Assembly: GCA_025774805.1 (NCBI GenBank)
Contig: JALGZR010000087.1
Span: 1-15,785 of the forward strand
DNA length: 15,785 nucleotides
Source of the DNA: a bacterium
GTDB lineage: Bacteria > ARS69
Direction of reading: 5' to 3'
Part shown: one piece after another, positions 7,280 through 14,384 of the stretch
Position numbering within the stretch: position 1 is the first letter of the stretch
Layout of the letters: every line of letters starts with the position of its first letter
Program-made: the position numbers and the translations under genes
Notes under the pieces: model-generated
Told to the model about the DNA's origin: nothing
What the model saw: the letters and a program-made list of their open reading frames with translations, nothing else
Databases searched by the model: none

Positions 7280-7475
7280 GATCTGTCCAACTCTTGACAC
7301 TTCAACCACTTGGGGATAAGCGCGGTTTCGACACGGGAGTGGATCTCCGTAGTGCGTGTCTTCTCAATGACTTATTCGCTTCAGAAGATGCCTGGCCGAC
7401 TTGTCCACATATCCACAGCGGTGGATGTCTCTGGAAGATCTCAGGGCGGTTCAGCGCAGCGCGATCGGGTCCCGC
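7280..7475. other. Non-coding, relatively AT-rich gap with DnaA-box-like sites; candidate origin region
   Basis: This gap has no gene and is much less GC-rich than its neighbours. It contains three 9-mers one mismatch from the DnaA box TTATCCACA: TGGGGATAA (7311-7319, opposite strand), TTGTCCACA (7401-7409) and ATATCCACA (7409-7417, sharing one base with the previous one). A short stem ATCCAC-AGCG-GTGGAT (7411-7426) overlaps them. The nearby parAB and parS make an origin plausible, but three imperfect boxes are modest evidence. A plus-strand TTGACA at 7294-7299 with TAAGCG 17 bp later may be a promoter facing right, although no plus-strand gene follows. Confidence 0.4.
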
Positions 7476-7931
7476 TCACTCCCCGATCTGCACCTGGCCC
7501 CGAAAGCGGAGACCGTCCTCCATGACCATGTTCTTGGCCTGGATCTCCCCCTCGACGTCGCACCCCGTCTGGACCTCGACGCGGTCCTCGGCCTCGATCT
7601 TCCCCCGGAACCGACCGTTGAGGACCGCCCGGCGGGTCTTCACGTCCGCTTGGACGTCCCCGCTCTTCCCGACGACGAGGCTCTCACCCGCCCGGATCGT
7701 TCCTTCAGCGGTCCCTTCGACCCGAAGGGTTCCCGCGACCTCAGCCGTTCCCGTGAACTTCGCGCCCTCGGCCAGAACGGTGGCCGCGCCGCCGCTCGCG
7801 ACGCTCTTGGCCTGCGGTGCGGGGGGAACGGCGGGCTCCGCCGGGGCGGGCGAGGAGCCTGCGCTCGGGGTCGTCCGGTCGGGCATTCCCGCCGGCTCGG
7901 TCTGCTCGTCGCCCGTCTTCTTGTTGAACAT
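7476..7931 (-). CDS. Bactofilin family cytoskeletal protein
   Basis: This 151-residue protein has a disordered Pro/Ala/Ser-rich N-terminus (about residues 10-48). A bactofilin (DUF583) domain follows (about 50-150), built of regular short beta repeats (GTAEVAGTLRVEGTAEGTIRAGESLVVGKSG...). Bactofilins polymerise without nucleotide into filaments that scaffold peptidoglycan enzymes and help set cell shape. The gene follows an M23 peptidase by 40 bp. That pairing is well known, since bactofilins partner with LytM-type peptidases, as in Helicobacter, where the bactofilin CcmA works with the M23 peptidase Csd1. I chose the ATG at 7931 because GGGGAGAG lies 7 nt upstream; a TTG two codons earlier is too close to it. 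The protein is probably cytoplasmic and membrane-associated. Confidence 0.92.
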   Translation of the reverse strand: MFNKKTGDEQTEPAGMPDRTTPSAGSSPAPAEPAVPPAPQAKSVASGGAATVLAEGAKFTGTAEVAGTLRVEGTAEGTIRAGESLVVGKSGDVQADVKTRRAVLNGRFRGKIEAEDRVEVQTGCDVEGEIQAKNMVMEDGLRFRGQVQIGE

Positions 7932-7971
7932 GTGCAATCTCTCCCCTTGACTTCGTGATGGGTTCGCTCGC

Positions 7972-8724
7972 TCAGAAACCGGAGGCGAGCAGATAGCTCG
8001 GATCGATCAGCTCCTCCTCGAGGCGCACCTCGAAGTGGACGTGGGGCGCGCTGGAGCGCCCCGTGTTCCCGAGGGTCGCGACGACGTCGCCGCGCGATAC
8101 CGGGTCTCCCGTGTTCACCAAGAGGGAATCGTTGTGGCCGTACCGCGTCGTGAATCCGTTCCCGTGATCCAGAACCACGGTCCTTCCGAGATCTTCGTCC
8201 CAGCCGGCGAAGCGAACGACTCCGACCGCCGAGGCCCGAACCGGGGTTCCGGTCTCTCCGACGAAGTCGATCCCCGGGTGCCCTTCCGGGCCGGCTTCGA
8301 AGCCCCGGGAGATCCAGCCCTCCACGGGCGAGAGTGCCGGGATCTCCTCCAGGAGCTCGTCCTCCCGCTCCCACCGGACCTGGCGGCCGGGTTCCGATCG
8401 CATGGACTCCGCGTTCGGCTCGATGCCCGCCCATCGACGGATGCGGGTCTCGAGCTCCTGCAGACGGATGACCTCCGCCTCGAGTCCGTCGACGCGGCGC
8501 ACCTGGTCTCGCAGCGCGGCGTTCTCCTCACGGAGAGAGACCACCTCCCGCGCTTGTGAGGAGAGCTCCGCCACCTGGAGCAGCAACATGAAAAACCCCA
8601 GGACCAACGCCAGGGAGACCACCCCGATTCCCAACAGAACCGGCAGGGGAACGACGCGACTCCAGCTCTTCGAGCTCCGGTGCGGAGCCAGAATCACGGA
8701 GACCTTGCGCGAACGCTCGAACAT
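7972..8724 (-). CDS. Membrane-anchored M23 (LytM) family peptidoglycan endopeptidase
   Basis: This 250-residue protein has a basic N-terminus, one transmembrane helix (about residues 24-49) and a Leu/Glu-rich coiled coil (about 52-97). A C-terminal M23 domain follows (about 143-236). The zinc ligands look intact: His149 and Asp153 in HPGIDF, and His230 in HVHF, with His228 and His197 as the other conserved histidines. It should therefore be a catalytically active periplasmic endopeptidase cutting peptide cross-bridges, unlike the degenerate LytM activators. The ATG at 8724 follows GGGGAGAGGG by about 5 nt. The longer frame to 8793 would begin inside the predicted promoter. With the bactofilin 40 bp downstream it likely forms a cell-shape operon, the bactofilin positioning the peptidase. 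Confidence 0.93.
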   Translation of the reverse strand: MFERSRKVSVILAPHRSSKSWSRVVPLPVLLGIGVVSLALVLGFFMLLLQVAELSSQAREVVSLREENAALRDQVRRVDGLEAEVIRLQELETRIRRWAGIEPNAESMRSEPGRQVRWEREDELLEEIPALSPVEGWISRGFEAGPEGHPGIDFVGETGTPVRASAVGVVRFAGWDEDLGRTVVLDHGNGFTTRYGHNDSLLVNTGDPVSRGDVVATLGNTGRSSAPHVHFEVRLEEELIDPSYLLASGF

Positions 8725-8783
8725 CGTCCCTCTCCCCGAGAAGAGCGGCTCCCTCCCGCTCATCCCGAGCGAGCCGGGGCCGA

Positions 8784-8812
8784 CTCTTAGCACCGCCCCC
8801 CACGGGTGTCAA
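8784..8812 (-). promoter_or_regulatory. Promoter of the M23 peptidase-bactofilin unit
   Basis: On the minus strand a perfect TTGACA (8812-8807) is followed after 17 bp by TAAGAG (8789-8784), the same spacing as the beta-barrel promoter. The start would be near 8777, about 53 nt before the ATG at 8724. This supports that ATG over the upstream one at 8793. Confidence 0.5.
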
Positions 8813-9257
8813 GCCGGGCCCGGAGGGTCCCGGTTCACCTTTTTCGGGGTGTGGTGGCCAGTCCTCGGCCCAGGAACGATGCCCCCTCCGAGGCCCACCC
8901 CACGGCCTCCCACACTTTCCCTCACATCCCCCCATTCGGCCCGTTTCTCCCCAAACTTGACCTCAATTCCCCCATTCCTGTCCCCTTCCCGCAATCCCTT
9001 CCCACCCGCGTCGGAGTCTTCCTCGACCCGCCGAGTGGGCGCCTCCCCGGACGGATCACCACGATCAACATCCCTTCCCAATCCCCCTTCCATCCCGAGC
9101 CCTCCGTCCGTTCGGGCCGGCCGCAGCACCCCCCTTCTCCGCTCTCACGGACTTCGCCCGGTCCGCCTCTCCGATTCCCTCCCACTCCCCACCGCCGTCC
9201 CTCCACGGCGGACTCCACAGCGCGGGGTGTGGGGCTGCTGATCCCACCGGGACCGCG
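8813..9257. other. Long pyrimidine-rich non-coding tract with G-quadruplex motif
   Basis: I see no gene here. The plus strand is rich in C and T: by my count 44 of 60 bases at 8881-8940 and 47 of 60 at 8941-9000 are pyrimidines. On the minus strand, 8911-8882 reads as four runs of three or more G separated by loops of 7, 1 and 7 bases, a canonical G-quadruplex pattern about 70 bp upstream of the M23 promoter. Open frames across it are low-complexity Pro/Ser/Arg products and look non-coding. Confidence 0.55.
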
Positions 9258-9291
9258 AATGACCGACCGAAAAAACTTTCGGTCGGTCATT
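9258..9291. repeat. Perfect 15-bp inverted repeat
   Basis: AATGACCGACCGAAA (9258-9272) pairs perfectly with 9277-9291 across a 4-base spacer (AAAC). It lies about 100 bp downstream of the parB stop, in otherwise featureless sequence. As RNA it would fold into a stable hairpin and could end the parAB transcript, but there is no T-tract after the stem on either strand. The GACCGACCG half-sites also recall some TetR-type operators, although here the halves are separated by an A/T-rich centre. Confidence 0.75.
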
Positions 9292-9388
9292 TCTCGCCCT
9301 TGTTCGCCGGATTCAAGGTTCAGATGACCCACCAGGAGTGGAGATTCGCCCTGTTTGGCATGAGCCGGCGACCGCCCGGTGCAAAGGC

Positions 9389-10282
9389 TCAGCGCCCTCG
9401 GGGGCTGGCGGGGGATCTCTCCTCGGCCTGGAGCAGCAGCTCGAGCAGGCGACCGAGGTCGTCGTAGGAGTAGAAATCCAGGGAGACCCGGCCCCGCCCT
9501 TTCCGGTCGTGGATCTGCACGAGGGTCCCGTAGGCCCGTTGGAGTCGCTCCTCGAGCTCACGCGTCTCGGGAGAGACCACGCGGGTGGTCTTTCGACGCC
9601 TTTTTCGTCGGGGCGGGGTCTTCGGAGTCGATTGCTCCTCGCTCTCGCGGACCGAAAGGCCCTGGGAGAGAATCCGGTCTCGGAGGGCGTACATCTCCTC
9701 AGAGGAGGAACAGGCGAGCAGGGCCCGGGCGTGGCCGGGAGAGATCGCGGAGGACATCACGTCCGCCTGGATGTCCTCGGGCAGTTGGAGGAGGCGAAGC
9801 GTGTTCGCCACGTGCGCCCGGCTCTTCCCGATCTGGCGGGCGATCGCGCCCTGGGTCCATTCCCCCGCGTCGGCGAGCGCCTGATAGGCCATGGCCTCTT
9901 CGATCGGGTTCAGGTTCTCCCGCAGGAGGTTCTCGATGAGGGAAAGGGGAAGCATCTCGTCATCGGGCGTCTCGCGGACGAGGGCCGGGATCCGCTCGAA
10001 GCCCGCCATCCGGGCCGCCCTCAGGCGCCGCTCCCCCGCCACAAGCTGATAGGAGTCCGGAGCGGTCGAGCGGACGACGACGGGCTGGAGGACGCCCTGG
10101 TCCCGAATGGAGTCGGCCAGGGCCGTCAACTCGTCCTCGGCGAACTCCTGGCGCGGCTGGGAGGGGTTCCGCTCGATCGCGTCGATGGGAAGGGAGTGGA
10201 TTCGCGTCCCCTCCTCCTTCGCCAGGGCCGTCGTGCTCGGAATCAGTGCCTCCAGGCCCCGCCCGAGACCTCGCTTGGTCAT
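9389..10282 (-). CDS. parB: Chromosome-partitioning protein ParB (Spo0J family)
   Basis: This 297-residue protein has the full ParB plan. A typical KRGLGRGLEALI start is followed by the CTP-binding N-terminal domain with GERRLRA (residues 83-89) and ENLLRENLNPIEEA (117-130). A helix-turn-helix (about 142-166, TQGAIARQIGKSRAHVANTLRLL) should read parS, and GHARALL sits at 183-189. Next come a very basic linker (PPRRKRRRKTTR, about 223-234) and a C-terminal dimerisation domain (about 236-285). It loads onto parS, spreads as a CTP-dependent clamp and works with ParA to segregate the origin. The start overlaps the parA stop (ATGA), with AGGAGGG 5 nt upstream, so the two are translationally coupled. 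A parS site lies 1.4 kb upstream. Confidence 0.97.
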   Translation of the reverse strand: MTKRGLGRGLEALIPSTTALAKEEGTRIHSLPIDAIERNPSQPRQEFAEDELTALADSIRDQGVLQPVVVRSTAPDSYQLVAGERRLRAARMAGFERIPALVRETPDDEMLPLSLIENLLRENLNPIEEAMAYQALADAGEWTQGAIARQIGKSRAHVANTLRLLQLPEDIQADVMSSAISPGHARALLACSSSEEMYALRDRILSQGLSVRESEEQSTPKTPPRRKRRRKTTRVVSPETRELEERLQRAYGTLVQIHDRKGRGRVSLDFYSYDDLGRLLELLLQAEERSPASPRGR

Positions 10283-11163
10283 GGAATCCCTCCTTTCGTC
10301 GCGACGAGCCCTTCGGGGGCCGTCCTCGGGGCGGGACCGATGGCCGACCTCTCACGATTGATCATCTCACCCGCGAGATTCATGTAGCTTACGGCGCCGG
10401 GCGAGAGGATGTCGTAGAGAATGATGGGCTTGCCGTGGCTCGGAGCTTCCCCGAGCCGGACGTTCCGGGGTACGACGGTCTCGAACACCTTGCCCCCGAA
10501 GTGGCTTCGCGCCTCCTCCGCCACCTGCTGGGACAGATTCAGACGGCGGTCGTACATCGTCAGCAGGACCCCCTCGATCTCGAGGTCGCCGTTCAGATTG
10601 CGCTGGACCAGACGAATCGTGTTGAGGAGCTGGCTCAGGCCCTCCAGAGCGTAGTACTCACACTGGATCGGGACGAGGACCGAGTCGGCCGCCGTGAGAG
10701 CGTTCAAGGTCAGGAGCCCGAGAGAGGGCGGACAGTCGAGGAAGATGTAGTCGTAGTCGCGCCTGACCTCTCGAATCGCCGTGCGGAGCTTGGTCTCCCG
10801 TGCCATCACCCCGACCAGCTCGATCTCGGCCCCCGCCAGCTCGGGATTCGAGGGCACGAGATCGAGAAACGGCACGCCGCTGGGATGAATGACCTCGTGC
10901 AGCTCTCGGTCGGCGAGAAGCACCTCGTAGACCCCTGGGACGCCCTCCCGGTCGAAGAGGCCGAGCCCGCTGCAGGCGTTCGCCTGGGGGTCCATGTCGA
11001 CGAGGAGGGTCCGACGCTCCGAGGCGGCCAGGCTCGCGGCCAGATTCACTGCCGTGGTGGTCTTGCCGACCCCGCCCTTCTGATTCGTGATGGCGATGAC
11101 CCGGGCGCGGGCTGGGTCGCTCTCGCGCCGGGGCTCCTTCGGGCTCTCCCTCTCGGCGACCAC
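10279..11163 (-). CDS. parA: Chromosome-partitioning ATPase ParA (Soj)
   Basis: This 294-residue P-loop ATPase has the deviant Walker A motif QKGGVGKTTT (about residues 28-37, with signature Lys29), LLVDMDPQ (about 54-60), Walker B FLDCPPSLG (about 141-149) and the RNVRLGEAPSHGKPI motif (about 233-247). These mark a chromosomal ParA/Soj. It binds DNA when ATP-bound and is stimulated by ParB to pull origins apart. The start is uncertain. I prefer GTG at 11163 because a very strong AGGAGGAGG sits 6 nt upstream; an ATG at 11181 overlaps that motif and has a weaker site. The frame continues to 11352 without support. The C-terminus overlaps parB by four bases. Confidence 0.96.
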   Translation of the reverse strand: MVAERESPKEPRRESDPARARVIAITNQKGGVGKTTTAVNLAASLAASERRTLLVDMDPQANACSGLGLFDREGVPGVYEVLLADRELHEVIHPSGVPFLDLVPSNPELAGAEIELVGVMARETKLRTAIREVRRDYDYIFLDCPPSLGLLTLNALTAADSVLVPIQCEYYALEGLSQLLNTIRLVQRNLNGDLEIEGVLLTMYDRRLNLSQQVAEEARSHFGGKVFETVVPRNVRLGEAPSHGKPIILYDILSPGAVSYMNLAGEMINRERSAIGPAPRTAPEGLVATKGGIP

Positions 11164-11181
11164 GGGGGACCTCCTCCTCAT

Positions 11182-11668
11182 CCGAACCGCTTCCCTCACC
11201 TCGACCCCACGGGGACTCCCTGACAGTCGGGCTCCGGGCCCGTGCCGTCTGGGGAGCGATCCCCGAGCGCTCTGCGGAGACGCGCGTGCGCCAACCATTG
11301 CGGCCGATGCAGAGCTCGAGCCCGGTCCCCCGGAGGAGTGTGCCCAGAACATACAACACGCCCCTGGGATCGGGGAGTGTTTTCAGAATGTGACGTCGGG
11401 GAAGACCGGTGGATAAGTTCCGGTCTTCTCCGGGATTGCCCGACGTCAAGGGGCGGAGATCCCCGACAGGCAGGCGATTCCCACCGGTGGCCATTTGGGA
11501 AAGCTGTCAGGTAGAAGTGGGCTATCTGTGGGTATCTCACCTCGGCGCGGGTACCCGCGGAGATCGTCAAGGCCGAGACCGGCCCACCGATCCCCCCGAT
11601 CCTGCTGCGGCAGGGTGAAGCGCTGCCTGGAGAAGGATGCGGCCTGAGTGTCGTATTCTCTCGACGGT
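11182..11668. other. Non-coding leader region upstream of parA with nested inverted repeat
   Basis: No credible gene is seen. At 11391-11448 two perfect inverted repeats are nested. The outer pair is TGACGTCGGG with CCCGACGTCA (11391-11400 and 11439-11448). The inner pair is GAAGACCGG with CCGGTCTTC (11401-11409 and 11420-11428). The 10-base inner loop carries TTATCCACC on the minus strand, one mismatch from a DnaA box. This lies roughly 230 bp upstream of parA, so it may be a regulatory leader structure or a protein-binding site. A clear parA promoter is not evident. Confidence 0.55.
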
Positions 11669-11684
11669 TGTTTCACGTGAAGCA
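11669..11684. promoter_or_regulatory. parS centromere-like site (ParB binding)
   Basis: The 16-mer TGTTTCACGTGAAGCA matches the widely conserved chromosomal parS consensus TGTTTCACGTGAAACA at 15 of 16 positions. The single change, near the right end, breaks the perfect palindrome but leaves the central TTTCACGTGAA intact. It lies between rsmG and parA, 1.4 kb from parB, the expected place for an origin-proximal parS. Confidence 0.88.
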
Positions 11685-11730
11685 CCCCACGGCTGGTGCC
11701 TGCAGTCACCCCGCACAGGAGGGAGGAGGC

Positions 11731-11890
11731 GCTCGTCGCGAGGCCGCGAACCGCCTTCGCGGGCCGAAGAGGGCGGGCCTCCGCCCGAGGCGGGGCGGTA
11801 GCCCCGTCGCAGGGCGGCCGCGACGTGACGACGGCCCCGGGCGCGGCTTCGCCGCTGCCGCACCAGGGGCTGGTAAGAGATGCTCGCTAG
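11731..11890. repeat. Inverted-terminus intergenic element, copy E (left end lost)
   Basis: The interior matches copies A and C: GCTCGTCGCGAGGC at the left, the hairpin CGGGGC-GGTA-GCCCCG (11791-11806), then GCGCGGCTTCGCCGCTGCCG. The right terminus (11870-11890) matches copy A at 17 of 21 positions and ends in CTAG, which contains the stop codon of rsmG. I cannot find the left terminus, so this copy is truncated or decayed there. Its orientation is the same as the others. Confidence 0.75.
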
Positions 11891-12528
11891 ATCGCGGAGC
11901 CCATCCGCCGGAGGGCGGTCACCGGGGCCCCCGAAGAGTCCGTCCAGAGGATCCGGTCCTTCGGCTCCCCGACGACTCCATCGGGACTGTCGGGATTCTC
12001 GAAGACCCAGAAGCCCCCGCTCCCGTCGAGAAGCGGTTCGACGGACTTCCCGAGCCGTTCCCGGTCTCCGACCGCCCGCGCGAAAGCGAGCTCGAAAGGG
12101 GCCCGCTCGATCACGGAGGCGGGTGACGCCTCGACTCGCCCCCAGTGTACCTCGCAGTCGAGAAGCTCCAGCTCGCGGATCACGTCGCTCAGGAAATCGC
12201 ACTTCCTTTGCACGGCTTCGACCAGGTCGAGGCGGACACGTGGACGCAGGATCTTGAGGGGGATTGCGGGGAAGCCACCACCGCTGCCGATATCGAGCAC
12301 CCGAAGTCGCGCGTCCCGGCACACCAGCCGAAGAGTGGCCAGGCTCGGGACCACGTGGTTCTCGACGACCCGCGAGGCCGTCCGCCGGGAGATCAGGTTC
12401 ACGTGACGATTCCGACGGGCGAGCCGCTCCAGGAAGGCGGCCAGTCGTTCCGGCCAGTCCGGTGGTCCCCCGCCTTCCCGGTCCACCAGACCGCCGAGGC
12501 AGTCCCGCAGTGCCGGAGCCGAGGTCAT
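11887..12528 (-). CDS. rsmG: 16S rRNA (guanine-N7)-methyltransferase RsmG
   Basis: This 213-residue protein is a Rossmann-fold SAM-dependent methyltransferase. RsmG hallmarks are visible: RHVNLIS (about residues 41-47), the SAM-binding loop [15 protein letters not shown] (77-91), the motif [11 protein letters not shown] (103-113) and ARAV (150-153). RsmG methylates N7 of G527 in 16S rRNA (E. coli numbering) in the decoding region. The start overlaps the mnmG stop (ATGA) and GGAGGG lies 4-5 nt upstream, within the end of mnmG. The length is normal for the family. The TAG stop is part of the CTAG end of repeat copy E, so an insertion may have set the C-terminus; the last residues (RRMGSAI) should be compared with relatives. 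Confidence 0.95.
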   Translation of the reverse strand: MTSAPALRDCLGGLVDREGGGPPDWPERLAAFLERLARRNRHVNLISRRTASRVVENHVVPSLATLRLVCRDARLRVLDIGSGGGFPAIPLKILRPRVRLDLVEAVQRKCDFLSDVIRELELLDCEVHWGRVEASPASVIERAPFELAFARAVGDRERLGKSVEPLLDGSGGFWVFENPDSPDGVVGEPKDRILWTDSSGAPVTALRRMGSAI

Positions 12529-14384
12529 CCGGCCCTCCTCCGCAAGGCGACGAGAAGAACGCTGATGTCCGCCGGTGACACTCCCGAGATCCGGGACGCC
12601 TGACCGACGGTCGCAGGTCGGATTCGGCCGAGCTTCTCTCTCCCCTCGGCCGAGATGCCTCCCAGGACCGAGAATTCGAGATCCTCGGGGATCGAGACGT
12701 GCTCGAGGTCGCGGTACCGGCGGATCCGGGCTCGCTCTCTCTCTAGGTAACCCCGGTATTTCTGGCGAACCCGGACTCGCTCCTGTTCCTCGAGCGAGAA
12801 CCGGGCCAGATACGGGATCTCGCTCTCCCAGTCGGACAGGGCGACGTCCGGTCGCGCGAGGAGCTCCAGCACGGGCACACCACCCCAGGACTCCTTCGAA
12901 AGGCGCTCCTGCAGGTCCTCGACCCGCCGGACTCTCTCCTCCAGCCGTGCGAGGTCGGCCGGATCGAGAAGCCGGAGGCGCCGGGCGTGCGGAAGCATCC
13001 GCTCGTCCGCATTGTCCTGCCGCAGGTGAAGGCGGTACTCCGCTCGCGAAGTGAACATGCGGTAGGGCTCATCGGTCCCCTTCGTCACCAGATCATCGAT
13101 GAGCACGCCGATGTACCCCTCGTCGCGTCCCAGAACCCAGGGCTCCTCCCTGCGCTGGGAGCGGACCGCATTCACCCCCGCGACGAGCCCCTGGGCCGCC
13201 GCCTCCTCGTACCCGGTCGACCCGTTGATCTGCCCGGCGAGAAAGAGCCCGGGGACTTTCCGGCACTCCAGGGTCGGCCGCAGCTCCGTGGGATCGACGA
13301 AGTCGTACTCCACGGCGTAGCCCGGACGGTGGGGGACGGTATCGGGACGAATCCCGGGAATCGATCGGAGGACTTCGGTCTGGACGTCTTCGGGAAGACT
13401 CATGGAGAGCCCGTTGACGTAGATCTCTTCCGTTTCCCACCCCTCCGGCTCGAGGAAGAGGAGATGCCCCTCGACCCCGGGGAAGCGACAGACCTTGTCC
13501 TCCAGCGACGGACAGTAGCGCGGCCCCGTCCCCGTGATGCGGCCCGAGTAGAGGGGCGAGCGCATCAGGTTGCGTCGCACGATCTCGTGCGTGCGGGCCG
13601 TCGTGCGGGTCACGTAGCAGTCAAGCTGACGGAGCGATCCCTGCGGCGTCGTGAAGTGCGAGAAGGGGCGGGGCGACGCGTCTCCCGGCTGACTCTCCAG
13701 ATGAACGAAGTCCAGATCGCGCCGGAGGAGACGGGGCGAGGTCCCGGTCTTGAGCCGACGGACGCGAAGGCCCACCGCCCGCAGACTCTCCGTGAGGCGA
13801 GTCGCCGCGGGCTCCCCGCGTCGGCCCCCATTCGTCACCTCGGATCCGGTGAAGAGACGTCCCCCCAGAAACGTCCCCGTGGCGAGGATGACCGAGCGGG
13901 CCCGAATCGTCTGACCGTCCACGAGCCGGACCCCCACAACCTCACCCTCTTCGCCATGAAGGACCGCCTCGGCTTCCCCCTCCACGATCCGGAGGCCCTT
14001 CTGCCTCTCGACCACTCGCCGCAAGACTTCGCTGTAGAGCACCCGATCCGCCTGGGCCCGGGGGCCCCAGACCGCGGGCCCCTTGCGGGTATTCAGCATT
14101 CGGAACTGCACCCGGGCCGCGTCGATGGCCCGTCCCATCTGGCCGCCGAGCGCATCGATCTCCCGAACGAGATGACCCTTCGCGAGCCCACCGATCGCCG
14201 GATTGCACGACATTCGACCCACGCTGGTCCGATCGAGCGAGAGCATCACCGTGGGCAGACCGCTCCGGGCGGTCGCGAGAGCCGCCTCGACCCCGGCGTG
14301 CCCCGCCCCCACCACGACGACGGTCCTCGTCCCCCGGTCCGTGCTTTCGCCGTTCTCCCCACACAGCAAGGTCAGTTTCCTCAC
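12525..14384 (-). CDS. mnmG: tRNA uridine-5-carboxymethylaminomethyl modification enzyme MnmG (GidA)
   Basis: This protein of about 619 residues is a full-length MnmG. It has the FAD-binding [14 protein letters not shown] (about residues 22-35), [23 protein letters not shown] (59-81) and [15 protein letters not shown] (285-298, containing a conserved Cys). The second flavin motif is [20 protein letters not shown] (381-400). The C-terminal helical domain contacts MnmE. With MnmE it installs the (carboxymethyl)aminomethyl group at wobble U34 of tRNAs. The start is non-ATG. I use GTG at 14384 because it overlaps the mnmE stop (GTGA), as at the other junctions here. A TTG at 14369 with GAGGA upstream is an alternative. 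The frame continues to 14825 only as a shadow of mnmE. Confidence 0.95.
   Translation of the reverse strand: MRKLTLLCGENGESTDRGTRTVVVVGAGHAGVEAALATARSGLPTVMLSLDRTSVGRMSCNPAIGGLAKGHLVREIDALGGQMGRAIDAARVQFRMLNTRKGPAVWGPRAQADRVLYSEVLRRVVERQKGLRIVEGEAEAVLHGEEGEVVGVRLVDGQTIRARSVILATGTFLGGRLFTGSEVTNGGRRGEPAATRLTESLRAVGLRVRRLKTGTSPRLLRRDLDFVHLESQPGDASPRPFSHFTTPQGSLRQLDCYVTRTTARTHEIVRRNLMRSPLYSGRITGTGPRYCPSLEDKVCRFPGVEGHLLFLEPEGWETEEIYVNGLSMSLPEDVQTEVLRSIPGIRPDTVPHRPGYAVEYDFVDPTELRPTLECRKVPGLFLAGQINGSTGYEEAAAQGLVAGVNAVRSQRREEPWVLGRDEGYIGVLIDDLVTKGTDEPYRMFTSRAEYRLHLRQDNADERMLPHARRLRLLDPADLARLEERVRRVEDLQERLSKESWGGVPVLELLARPDVALSDWESEIPYLARFSLEEQERVRVRQKYRGYLERERARIRRYRDLEHVSIPEDLEFSVLGGISAEGREKLGRIRPATVGQASRISGVSPADISVLLVALRRRAG

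Noticed and set aside
9258-9291. Intrinsic terminator for parAB
   Set aside because: The stem is strong but no run of T follows on either strand, so I list it as a palindrome of unknown role.
8806-9332. Possible small genes in the gap between parB and the M23 peptidase
   Set aside because: Frames on both strands are low-complexity Pro/Ser/Arg or Gly/Arg sequences without convincing ribosome binding sites; the pyrimidine bias alone explains the open frames.
11196-11570. Small gene upstream of parA on the minus strand
   Set aside because: The frame has no recognisable domain, runs through the nested inverted repeat and looks like chance openness.
12350-12412. Further parS-like CACGTG sites inside rsmG
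   Set aside because: Only the central hexamer matches (near 12354 and 12403); the flanks do not fit the parS consensus and the sequence is coding.
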